A stretch of 64,000 nucleotides of DNA from Anthonomus grandis grandis (Eukaryota > Arthropoda > Insecta > Coleoptera > Curculionidae), in the NCBI RefSeq assembly GCF_022605725.1, contig NC_065563.1:11310518-11374517 (forward strand), read 5' to 3'. The notes below the pieces were generated by a model. It was given only the letters and a program-made list of their open reading frames with translations, ran no database searches and was not told the DNA's origin. Positions 22,866 through 32,291 of the stretch are shown piece after piece. The translations under genes were made by a program, and so were the position numbers. Position 1 is the stretch's first letter; each line of letters begins with the position of its first letter.

Positions 22866-25282
22866 ATTTATGAAATATAGGCGAAATTCCTCCTGTAATT
22901 TTGTTGTATAGGTAGGGAGGACTGCGGTATTTAATAATTTTATAAAATAGCACACTGGAATGTAGCTTACGTCTATTAAACATATTAAGTCACTTAAGAT
23001 CATTAAGCTTATGTGATACATGACCTCGCCTATTAATACCATAAATAAAACGAATACAAGAGTTTTGCATTTTTTGAACTCTATAGTCTTGACCATCTAG
23101 ACAAGGTCCATAAACCACATCACAATGATTAAAATTTGACAACACAAGAGAGTCGCATAGCTCACGTTTAATATTCAGATCTAAGTAATGTCGATGAGGG
23201 TACATGGTTTTTAGAGCACAATACGACTTTTTAAGATTATTTGATATGTGTCCACTAAACTTTCGCTGTGAATCGAGTGTTAAACCCAAGCTCTTGGTGC
23301 TCTCAACTACTTGAAGTTTTTGATGTCCAACAAACAAAGAAAATTCTTCATAAATAGTCCTTATTTGAACGTTACTTCCAAAGAGAATAACTACACATTT
23401 TTTAGGGTTTAATTTTAACACATGCTTACTAGAGCCTTTAACAAGTGCATCAAGATCAGCATTTATATGGTTCAAAGCAGTTAAATAATCAGAAGGTGCA
23501 AAGGAGTGATACAACTGCGCATCATCTGCATAGAAGTGATACTTACAGTATTCAAGATATTGAGGAAAGCATGTTGTGTAAATACTAAATAGTAGTGGCC
23601 CCAATATACTACCTTGACGCACCCCATTAAGAACTGAAAGACGACTTGAAAAGGTTGCATCAATTTGAGACCTATTACTTAGAAATGACTTTATTAAAGC
23701 TATAGCATAATTTGAGAATCCTATGTAGTGCAGTAAGGCTACCAATATTTGATGATTTAAAAAATCGAAGGCTTTAGTAAAATCTAGCAATACCAGAGCA
23801 GTGACTTTGTTATTATCTCGGGCACGAAAAATATCATCGGTAATATCTGCCATTGCTGTTGCGCAACTATATCCACTGCGAAATCCAGATTGCTTAATGG
23901 GTAATATTGAAAATCTATTAATATGGTTCCTTATTTGTACATCCAATACGCGTTCTAATATTTTAGACATAGTTGGTAGCACACTAATGGATCGAAAATG
24001 TGTATAGTCAGTAGGATTACTTATTTTTGAAAGGGGTAAGACAATGGCTTCCTTCCAACAATTGGGAAAATAGTTAGTTTCTAAGCATTTATTTATTATA
24101 TGTGTAATATATTCGGAAATATGAGGACAGCAAAGCTCAAGAAGAGTTGTGTTAAGACCGCCTGATCCAAATACTTTACTTTTTATTTTTTTAATTATGT
24201 TAAATACCTCATAATTTTCCACTGCTCTGAACTGCAAAGAGAAATCTATGTCACTTTTTTTATTGCTTGAATAAAAATTTAAAAGTTCCTGATCTAAAGG
24301 TTGGTTTGAGATAGTAGAGTTTATAAAAAAATTGTTAAATTGATCAACATCATTAAACTGCACCAGAATATCTTTTTTCTTAGACGGAGTTAGTTTATCT
24401 GCAATTTTTAAATTTATGCTTATAATAGGCTTTGCGTTCCATTCTTATTGAAGCTGTTGTTAAGTTTCTTAATGATTTATAATATTCCCATTTTTCTGGA
24501 CGTTTAGTGCGTTTAAACTGCTGAAGAGCTGCATCTCTTAATTTCTGCATTTTCTTAATATTCTCTGTAATCCAGGGTAGGAAGGGTTTTTTAGGCAATG
24601 TAATTGTTTTAAGAGGAGCGTGAATATCAAATAGGCTAGTTATAGCGTTGTTAATAATTACAACGTTATATATATAATTGTTAAACGGTATCGATTGAAG
24701 GTCATTTTTAAACAGGTTATAGTTTATATTTTTTAGTTTTCTAGAAATAAAAATAGTTTTTGGTTTATAATTTAATTTGGCCATTTGTATCTCACAATAG
24801 ACTACGAAGTGGTTGGAAAAATCAGAACAGATAACACCAGTGCATTTAATTTGGTCATAATTAGTGACTATTAAATCAATTAGGGAACTAGAAGATTTCG
24901 TGACTCTGGTTGGCTCCATTATAACTTGTTTCAAATTAAAGGGCTCAAACATCGAAACTAACTTTTTTGTGAAAAGATTATCGCATTGTAACATATCAAT
25001 ACTAAAGTCTCCTATACAAAATATGTTGTTATACAAAGAAAACAGGTTAGAAACAAGGTCCTCCATTCTGTTTAAAAACTGCTGAATATTCTATCTAGTT
25101 GATCTATGAATTATTCCAATAACAGAATGTTCTTTCTTTATTGTAATTTTTGCCCAGATACATTCTAAAAATTCATGACTCTCAGAAAAGAGAATTTCAG
25201 TTTTGAATTGATTTCTAATATAAAGAGCCACACCGCCCTCGCAGCTTCCAAGTTTCTCAGTATAAAGAAAAATTTCGACCAA
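22866..25282 (-). mobile_element. CR1/Daphne-like non-LTR retrotransposon, nearly full ORF2, minus strand
   Basis: Endonuclease and reverse transcriptase domains are in order on the minus strand. YADDAQLY and the NPKKCVVILFG block suit the CR1/L2/Daphne side of non-LTR elements. The 5' side is truncated in the endonuclease. The 3' side meets the solo mariner end near 22865, and no tail or duplication is visible. It sits between two parts of plus-strand element C, so it inserted later. Confidence 0.8.
22990..25282 (-). pseudogene. ORF2 endonuclease/reverse transcriptase (CR1/Daphne-like)
   Basis: The endonuclease (25282-24500) shows GGVALYIRN, IGDFSIDML, PTRVTKSSSSLIDLIV and CSDFSNHFVV, where the usual SDH pair reads SNH, so the nuclease is probably dead. 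A stop at 24395-24397 separates it from the RT (24363-22990). The RT contains FGSGGLNTTLL, WKEAIVLPLSK, FRSISVLPTMSKILERV, LVLLDFTKAFDFLNH, GVRQGSILGPLLFSIY and YADDAQLY with both catalytic aspartates. The C-terminus continues in another frame to about 22866. With few lesions it is one of the younger relics here. A short frameshift also lies near 25085. Confidence 0.85.
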
Positions 25283-25795
25283 ACATTAACATTTTCGTTA
25301 ACATTAGTGTTTCTACAAACGTATACATTTTTATCGTGTGATATGATTATTCTAACTAAAACATGGCAGTTTGCTAACAATAATGGTACGCAAAATCTGA
25401 TATTACATTGGTTCGGTTTATTATGACTGTGGTTAATGTTGAATATGGAATATCATCCTATCCTTATCATTATCCTTGTTAATGTCTCATGGATATTGCG
25501 CCCTATCAATGGCACTACACGGGTTACGTCATTGATAAATACTTGTATTGACCATACTTTCATTAAAAGAAAAAAAGACAATAAATGTATGCACACATCT
25601 TACATTTGGAATATTGATGTTACGGACCATTTCCCTATTTTACTTGTAGAAACCGCGACAGAAAACTTTTATGCTATTTGAGAAGATATTATAAAAAATA
25701 GTTAAATATAAAACATATAAAAAAATTAATAAAAGCTTTAAGTATAGAAAGGGAACAGCAGTACAAAATATATAGAAATTCCTTAGACAAAGTCA
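25283..25795 (+). pseudogene. Endonuclease remnant of plus-strand non-LTR element C
   Basis: In the plus strand, CDMIILTKTW (about 25338) matches the LTETW endonuclease block. After a deletion, GTTRVTSLINTCIDHTFI and WNIDVTDHFPILL (about 25515-25650) match the later TRxTSxxxTxIDHIF and SDHFPI blocks. The frame stops at 25681. Retroelement-like AT-rich sequence follows into the piggyBac site and appears to continue after it at 27005. It is orphaned from its ORF1 (22145-22668) by the minus-strand element. Confidence 0.6.
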
Positions 25796-25802
25796 TTAAC
25801 AC

Positions 25803-26743
25803 ATTGAGCTCCGAATTTCGAGTTTGCTTTCTGGGACCAAGCTTTGCTCTCTGATTTCAAGTTGTGTGTATCCTCCAGATACACACAACTTGAAAAGTTT
25901 TATACCGTGGCAGTGTCTGAAATAAATGCGTCCTCGAAACGGAACGTTACTTTCGTCGATACAAATGTCTTTTTTTGGGCATATAGGAGGAAATTTCTTT
26001 TGCAGCATGTCAAGAAATTCGGATATTTTGTAAAGTCGGTCATCAGAGGGTCTGTCCTTCTCATTATCACTTACATGGAACATGCCCAAAATACCTTCAA
26101 ATCTGTTTCTACTTATAACTGCGGGTATGCGATTTTGGTACAACGATTTGGTTGACCAATAATCCCGTAACTGAAGCATTGGAAGAAGGCTCATCCATAA
26201 TATAATGCCAAAAAATTTTCGCATTTCTACGGGATTGATATCCACCCATTTCAGCACCTTGGCCTTCCGGTTTGGATCTGCTATTGCCGCAGCAATTCGC
26301 TGTGAAGCAAACCTATTGATTTCAGTCACAAACAGATTAATCATCTCATCATCGATGAAATAGTTAAAGAATTCAGTTGGTTCTTTCCCTGCAAAATCTG
26401 CACTAACAGCTGGAATAACACCAATATTCTGAGGGCTTTCACTGAAAGACAGTCGGTCTCCTTGAATGTGATCCCATTTTTGCTTAGTAGTTAAAGTCGC
26501 TAGAGGTACGTTACCGTCTAGATCTTCGTCTTCGGATAATAATATGGCAGAATTATCTGAATTATTACCGGATGAATCGTTATCAGATGATAGATCACTT
26601 TCAACAGGAATAAATTCTTTATCTACGAGCGAATCATCTGAAAATCCGGTAATTTCGTCTTCTATTATATCTCTTGACTCATCGTCGGACAGATTCTCCA
26701 GCTCCTTTGCCAACTCCTGATCGGATAGATATTTCTTAGCCAT
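25803..26743 (-). pseudogene. piggyBac transposase (DDE_Tnp_1_7), C-terminally deleted
   Basis: Would cut and paste the element at TTAA with scarless excision. It starts MAKKYLSDQELAKELENLSD and has an acidic, Ser/Asp-rich N-terminus (residues 10-85), usual for the family. Then come the core start EFFNYFIDDEMINLFVTEIN, MRKFFGIILWMSLLPM, RNRFEGILGMFHVSDN and KDICIDESNVPFRGR, whose Asp is the first catalytic residue. After KLFKLCVSGGYTQ the frame runs into the element's other end and stops inside the left TTAA. About 315 residues remain of the usual 550-600; the second and third Asp and the cysteine-rich tail are gone. Confidence 0.9.
25858..25893. repeat. Hairpin at the piggyBac deletion junction
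   Basis: aagttgtgtgtatc and its reverse complement gatacacacaactt are separated by five bases. This lies exactly where transposase sequence joins the element's other end, so it probably marks the deletion or repair event. As a chance terminator it would have little meaning in this genome. Confidence 0.6.
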
Positions 26744-27004
26744 ATTTGCTTAACTCTGAAACAAAAAAACACATTAAAGCTAGTGTCCACGGGTGGGCAT
26801 TCGGTCCCAAAATGTAAAATAGCACTCTGGGACCACGTGCCCACCCGTGGGTCACCGCAACAAAAATTACAAAAACAGCCAAAAGTCGACAGAGTATTGA
26901 TCCACAAACTGCAAAAAAATAACTATTAACAAAAAATTAAAATTTTGTCCCTGGAAGTAAAATCCAAATGCCCACCGGTGGGCACGCGGGGCTCAACGTG
27001 TTAA

Positions 27005-27629
27005 TAAATGTAAAAATTATTTTTTTTAGTAAAAATCAAAGAAACCCAATATAATATGAAAAAAAAAATTATAAATGAAGCTAGAACCCTAGAACTTGTA
27101 AAGTTATTATTATTGCTATTGTAAATTATGCAGTTTTAAGATTTTGTAAAACCAAGTTATGTTCCTTTCTCATGTATTTTAACCTTTTAGCCTTGTCTGA
27201 GGCCCTAGAACTTATGAAATAAATTGACAGAGCCCCTTAATTTGTTATCCCTGATGATGGAGATGTTATATGTCCAAAACACGTGGGATTTGCAGTTTTT
27301 TAAATAAAATTAGTGGAGGATGACCGACATACTTTTAGTTACCCACTGCAAGAATGGACTACTTTATTTAATTGGATTAATTTATTTTTTGTAATATAGA
27401 CAAATTTAGATTTTTTTAGAATAACTTATCTAGATTAGTAATTTTCTTATTAGTAGCCTTTAAGAATGTTTTATGCATCCATTATTGGGTTGGTTAAACA
27501 TTATGTAATCAATTTATTGGTGTATGTTGTGTATATTTTGCAATATATGCATTACCTAATAGAAATATTTTAAAGCAATTCTTGTTAATAATTAAATAAA
27601 AAATTATTTAATAAATAGAAATAAATAAA
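27005..27629. other. Retroelement debris, no intact gene
   Basis: Probably the continuation of element C after the piggyBac site (AT-rich, lysine/asparagine-type coding decay), then the hammerhead-like motif at 27247 and AT-rich DNA up to the second GC-rich repeat. Confidence 0.4.
27247..27285 (+). other. Hammerhead-ribozyme-like motif in retroelement debris
   Basis: CCCTGATGA is followed by a possible four-base stem (TGGA with TCCA around gatgttatatg), then AAAACACGTGGG. A true hammerhead needs GAAA after the second stem and here it reads AAAA, so it is probably inactive. The sequence after it (gatttgcagttttttaaat) resembles the minus-strand sequence at about 20965-21010, marking a shared repeat family. 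Confidence 0.35.
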
Positions 27630-27760
27630 AATGACACGGCTATGGTGGCCCCGCCTCCCCGTTGGTACAACTGTGTAACACGCGTAGGCGTTGCCAGGGC
27701 AACGGGGCAACTTACCAGTGGCGTATCCTATTTAAATTAAATTAGTGCAAATTTATTTTA
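27630..27760. repeat. GC-rich flanking repeat, copy 2
   Basis: Direct-orientation partner of 21899-22085, with the same GC-rich head, X-box-like palindrome and TTAAATTAAATTAGTGCAA stretch. Further similarity (agtcgcattgtcttcg) follows at about 27866. Confidence 0.75.
27690..27703. promoter_or_regulatory. X-box-like RFX palindrome, second copy
   Basis: Identical to the 14-base palindrome at 21963. It is conserved within the repeat while nearby bases differ, but with only two copies selection cannot be shown. Confidence 0.4.
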
Positions 27761-29129
27761 TAAAGTTCTAAAATAAAACGAACTTTTCAAGCGCTACTAC
27801 TCGGAAGCGTAAAAGTTTTAAATTGAGTCTATTCTGGAGCACATCTGGGAAATAAATTTTCCGGGAAGTCGCATTGTCTTCGTACTTCAGGAAACTTTAA
27901 ATAACATTTTCTCGGTATGGCTTACAGGGAATCGAGTTCTTTTCGCATCTAGGTATATAGTTAATAATGAATTTCTTGTTATATTTTTGTTCTAGTACGT
28001 CGTACGCTCGGGAAAAAAATATTTCCCAGAATGTCATTTTCGTGGAAAGCATCGAGACAAACCCATAATTTTCTTTCTTGCAAGGGATAATTAAAATTGT
28101 AACGTTTTCGCAATTAAAATTAATAAGCGACCGTTAACGACGCGATAATTAGGCTTTTTCCATACAAAAAATAGTTGTTATAATCATTTAACATGTTTAC
28201 AGGGTCCTCAAGTAAACGTGGTTACTTTGGTCAGCTAACCCCTTATGAATATACGAGAGTATATTACACAAAAAAAAATGTTGAAGTATGACTTTTATTT
28301 ATAGGATTTGCAAATTCAACGGTTTATGTAATAAAACAATTATTTAGCGCTCGGTTAGTTATTCCCAGAAAGCCTGTCGCTAAACAAAAACAGATTTCGC
28401 GGAATAAAATTAATACCATCTAATATATAATCGTTAACTGTGTTTACATGGCGATCGTAATACGCATTACCTCACGTCTAAACGTAATAGAACTGTCTAG
28501 AAACTGTGATTTTTATGTGAGAGTTATTGCTGTTGTTTGCGCCTCGCCCATTCGCCATTTTGAAACTGTTACTTTGAAAGACTATAATAAGGAAAATTCG
28601 TATTTACATGCAAAATTAACATGGAAAACACATAGAAAAATAGTCAGTTGTGATCTGTGTAGGTCTAGGCCTGATGATACTCCGATAGGAGCGAAACACG
28701 TGTAACTTTAAACAATTATAGGGATTTGATGAGTCCGTGACTTTGTGTTTTTACCTTTGTTTTGTTTTTTATGGAAAACACAGTTTCGTGAAAATTATAC
28801 ATAACTGACTTATTGCTTTTTCGGATATATTTCATATAGGGGAAAATGTTTATTACCCGAACGAAATATGTCGATTTTCAGTAACTGAAATGGGGCATTT
28901 CTATTCATCTGCTGATTTTTATTTACTCTCTCTCTTTTTCTCTCAATTTCTCTTGTAATTATTAAACTGAAAACTATGATGTTTGTTTTTTCGTTGCTCA
29001 CTGTTTTGCAGTCATGTAATATAGTTTTCCTTAATTTGCTCTAGCAGCTGCCTCTTCTGTTATTCTAAGCTGATGTAGCTTTTTTATTTTTCTGAACTGA
29101 ATTTAATTTATAAGCATGTATATTTGGGA
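27761..29129. other. Non-coding interval with a second hammerhead-like motif
   Basis: An 85-residue open frame at 28448-28705 has no family resemblance; its last codons overlap the hammerhead-like motif at 28673, so I do not call a gene. The rest shows no recognised feature. Confidence 0.35.
28672..28702 (+). other. Hammerhead-like motif with a complete stem II and GAAAC
   Basis: Reads CCTGATGATA, a CTCC stem, GATA loop, GGAG stem, then CGAAACACGTG. CTGATGA and GAAAC, the two conserved hammerhead core blocks, are both present around a perfect four-base stem with a tetraloop. Two extra bases lie before the stem and one after it, which is not canonical. Stems I and III were not established. 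It may instead be a structural or coding tail shared by retroelements. Confidence 0.4.
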
Positions 29130-29158
29130 ATAAATAAACCATTATTATTATTATTAAT
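29130..29158 (+). repeat. AATAAA plus ATT microsatellite: likely LINE 3' tail
   Basis: aataaataaacc is followed by (ATT)n at 29141-29158. A polyadenylation-like signal then a microsatellite is how many CR1-like LINEs end, so the upstream DNA may contain the worn 3' UTR of such an element. Confidence 0.4.
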
Positions 29159-29631
29159 CAGCTCGTAATACTACAACATCAACTTAACTGACCGAGAGAT
29201 TTTCCGTTATTTTTCATTCTATTACGCAAGCGTCGCCTTACTGACCCGCCGAATTTCCCACTTCAACTGATGAATGCAACGACGAGTTTCTCTTTAAAAA
29301 AATCGTTAAGAGTTTCATCACCGAAAAATGCCGAGTTAAATGGAGGGGATGGAAGGGCGATTGACGTCAAAGTTTCATTCTTGGAAACTTGCCCGCTATT
29401 AAGTTTTTCGGTATATCGAAGGTAAATAGGCGCCAGATGTTTGTCATGATCATTATTATGCCTGAGATTGTCAAGTAACCATTTTCCAAAGATTCCTGTA
29501 TTATGCTTTTATAGTGCAAATTACGATAACAACGTTTATTTGTTATAAAAGCCCAATCGTAATCTCAAAAATATATTCACCTGTTGTGAGTCGTGCTTGT
29601 GTCGATTTACACTGAAAAAAAAAAATAAAAA
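29159..29631. other. No recognised gene
   Basis: Moderately AT-rich sequence with no coding or repeat signal that I can support. Confidence 0.4.
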
Positions 29632-29703
29632 AGTGCATGTGGGGCAAAAGTTCGCGCGTACTTTTACCCCATGAATTTGTGTAACCCATTTTCTTGTTTT
29701 TAG

Positions 29704-29974
29704 GGACTACAAAAGAAAATCAGAGCGCACGCCCATCACGCCACAAATTCTTAATCGAGCTAAGGAGCTGATCCAAAATGGTTTATCCAAGCGCCAAGCT
29801 GCTTCGCAATTAGAAATTTCAGAAGGTGGCCTAACAAAGCGACTAAAAGCGGATTGTGGGGTTCAGCAGTTAGGTCGATTTAAAAAGGTATTTACGATAG
29901 AACTTGATAATGAACTCGCAGAACACGCAAAAACCCTGGAGAAAGCACATCTTTCACATATTGATAAAAAATAA
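29704..29974 (+). pseudogene. pogo-like transposase, N-terminal HTH (Psq-type) part
   Basis: Follows a splice-acceptor-like ttttcttgtttttag. The frame reads KRKSERTPITPQILNRAKEL, NGLSKRQAASQLEISEGGLT (helix-turn-helix) and QLGRFKKVFTIELDNELAEH, the normal start of Tigger and jerky-type transposases, then stops at TAA after about 90 residues. This part would bind the inverted repeats. The catalytic part resumes only at 32292, so the gene is split, with the foldback array in the gap. The initiating methionine, presumably in an earlier exon, was not found. Confidence 0.7.
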
Positions 29975-30689
29975 TTAAATTACAAAAATAAAATGTTTTA
30001 AATTCGACCCTCAACATGGGGATCTTGGAATCTATAAGATGTATGAAGATGATTAAATTGGGGCAAAGTTAAGAATGTTTGAGCTTAATAATATACCGTT
30101 TAAAAAAAATTTTAAAATTCCCAATGGTTCCGAAAATATTCGAAATTTTGAAAAATCAATTTTTATTTTTTACGTTCTTATTTGTACTGCTGCATCTTTC
30201 GTGCTTCATGATGAGGTTTTTATATTTTTAATACGAACTTTCATCAACAGTGTCTTTTTATAAGAATTTTCTAGGGCGATTGGTCCACACTGTTGCGCGC
30301 CAAAAGTGCGCCCAAGAATTATAGTCGAAATTTGCTCAACTTCATGAAGTTTTTAGGTTTAATTAAGAGAATAAAAAAATTACTATTGTTATTTTGAAAA
30401 ATCAATTTTAATCTTATGAGACCTTATTTTTATGCCGAATTTAAACTAATTTGTACTCTTGCATTGCCACCGTTTTCGTGCTTTATGATGGGGTTTTTAG
30501 ATATTTAATACGAACTTCTTAAATATTAGATAATAAATTTGGCGTCTATAAAGACGTTAAAAACAAGAATTCTTTTGACAAAAACAAAATGTGTCTTCTC
30601 AGTTTATCACAGCCTTTAAACTTTCATAAAATACAATATATGTATACGTTTTTAGTACTGTAGTACAAAGTGATGAGATTTTACTAATA
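29975..30689. other. AT-rich interval before the foldback array
   Basis: Low-complexity AT-rich sequence with direct similarity between two stretches (aaaaatcaatttt near 30149 and 30395; tcgtgctt with gatg(a/g)ggttttta near 30198 and 30476), suggesting a worn tandem duplication of about 280 bp. No gene. Confidence 0.4.
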
Positions 30690-30848
30690 GCACTGTTTTC
30701 GTATTAATTATTATATGATTATATCAAATTTAAATAAGCAAACTATGTTACCTTGATTGGATATTAATGATGAAACCAGCTGTTATTCATGTATATCATT
30801 TTGAAAAACAGGGATTTTGCAGAAGAATTTCTTACTGGATAAGAATGT

Positions 30849-30870
30849 GGGGTGGGTGGGGGGCTAAGGG
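30849..30870 (+). other. G-quadruplex-capable motif
   Basis: Runs GGGG, GGG, GGGGGG and GGG are separated by T, T and CTAA, which fits the usual G3+N1-7 pattern. The same motif recurs at 31386-31407 and, as C-runs, at 34249-34271; three-run versions occur at 31133-31147, 31658-31672 and 34514-34536. Confidence 0.7.
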
Positions 30871-31385
30871 TAGGATTAATGAAAAACGAGTTTTTAGCAC
30901 AAAATAATTGCCTTAGAGGAAAAATTTTGCAGTATACTAATGAGATTCAAAAAAATTGATTTGATATGAACTATACAAAGCTTTCCATGCTGTGATTAAA
31001 AATAAAGAGTAATATAAATTATAGTTAATGTTCTATAACCTGAGAGAGTAAATTATTTAGCAAATTAAATTATTTCTTTTAACGCAATTATTTTATATAA
31101 TAAAAACGTTTTTCATTATCACTATCCTTACACCCCTCACCCGCCCCACATCTTTATCCAATAAGAAATTCTTTTGAAAAATCACCGTTTTTCGTCTATA
31201 AAATCCAATTTAATAGCACTGTTTTTGTATTAATTATTTATTAGTATACATATATATAATTATATCAAATTTAAATAAAAAAACTGAGTTAAATTAGATA
31301 TTAAAGACAAAAACAACTGTTATTCAGGTGTATTATGTTGGAAAACAATGATTTTTGAAAAGAATTTCTTACTGGTAAGTTATGT

Positions 31386-31407
31386 GGGGTGGGTGGGGGG
31401 GTACGGG
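31386..31407 (+). other. G-quadruplex-capable motif
   Basis: GGGG, GGG, seven G, then GGG with spacers T, T and TAC, in the left arm of the second foldback unit. Confidence 0.7.
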
Positions 31408-32029
31408 TAGGCTTAATAAAAAATGAGTTTTTTTGCAGAAAATAATTGCCTTAGAAGAAACACTTTATAATTTACTAAGGAAAATCAAAAAAATTGATTT
31501 GATAAAAACTATACAAAGATTTCCATGCTGTGTATAAGTGCTTAAAAATAAAGAATAATATTAATTATAGTTAATTTTTTATAACCTGAGGAATTTATTT
31601 CTTTTAAGACAATTATTTTATATAATAAAAAAGTTTTTCAATAACACTACTCTTACACCCCCCACCCGCCCCACATCTTTTTTCAGTAAGAAATTCTTCT
31701 GCAAAATCCCTGTTTTTCAAAATGCTACACATGGACCAGAGAAGTTGTTGTTTTATGGTATTTATTATACTCGTATTTGTTTCATACTATACATTTTAAT
31801 GTAATAAGCTTCTAGAAATATTTTGACACCCTGTATATTAAATATTAAAAAAAACTAGACTAGTCTAAAGTCTTTCTTGAGGAAATGACTAAAATCCGTT
31901 CACAAAAAGTCAAGTTAATAGAATTCTTAGGCCAGGAGTCCCTAGAAAAAACAAAATAATTTGTCTTTTATTTTTAAACAACACATATATTATGATCGTT
32001 AAATATATATTTAGTTAACGATTTTTTAG

Positions 32030-32275
32030 TAAAATGTTGGTATATTTATTAACTCTAGAATACATGTATATTATATACCATTTTGTTTACAAAAGGGAGA
32101 AAATTTCGGCATTTAAAAAAAATTGACACGGGAATTACATATTTAGTTTTTTAAACTCGATTACTACCTCTTAAATATTTTATTAAATTCTTTTGAAGAA
32201 TCACTGTTTCTCGTCCATATTATCCAATCTAATAACGCTGTTTTGATACTAAATATTTATATATATATAAAATAA
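32030..32275. repeat. Partial foldback-family copy, inverted relative to 34600-34850
   Basis: Contains aaagggagaaaatttcggca and actgtttctcgtccatattatcc. The reverse complement of 34620-34850 carries the same blocks in the same order. These two arms bracket the catalytic part of the pogo-like gene. Confidence 0.65.
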
Positions 32276-32291
32276 AAAGACCAGTGTAGCC

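Larger units (their letters stand above)
25800..27000 (-). mobile_element. piggyBac element, internally deleted (1201 bp)
   Basis: TTAA flanks both sides (25796-25799 and 27001-27004), the piggyBac target site. The ends are inverted: CACATTGAGCTCC on the left and, reversed, CACGTTGAGCCCC on the right. Near the right end, cccacc(c)ggtgggc palindromes recur (about 26783-26804, 26838-26853 and 26970-26982), possible subterminal transposase sites. About 60 percent of the transposase gene is missing by internal deletion. Confidence 0.9.
30690..31737. repeat. Two tandem foldback units (about 524 bp each) with G-rich stems
   Basis: Both units begin aatagcactgttttxgtatt (30690 and 31213). Each has a left arm with gtggggtgggtgggggg and ttcttactgg, a centre with attgatttgat and tttccatgctgtg, and a right arm that is the reverse complement of the left (cacccgccccacatctt). 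So each unit is itself a hairpin of about 150-bp arms, and the units are in direct tandem. Confidence 0.8.

Noticed and set aside
28700..28760. Second hammerhead-like GATGAGTCCGTGA at 28727
   Set aside because: It resembles the classic CTGATGAGTCCGTGA start, but the matching stem strand and GAAAC do not follow, so it is a partial match only.
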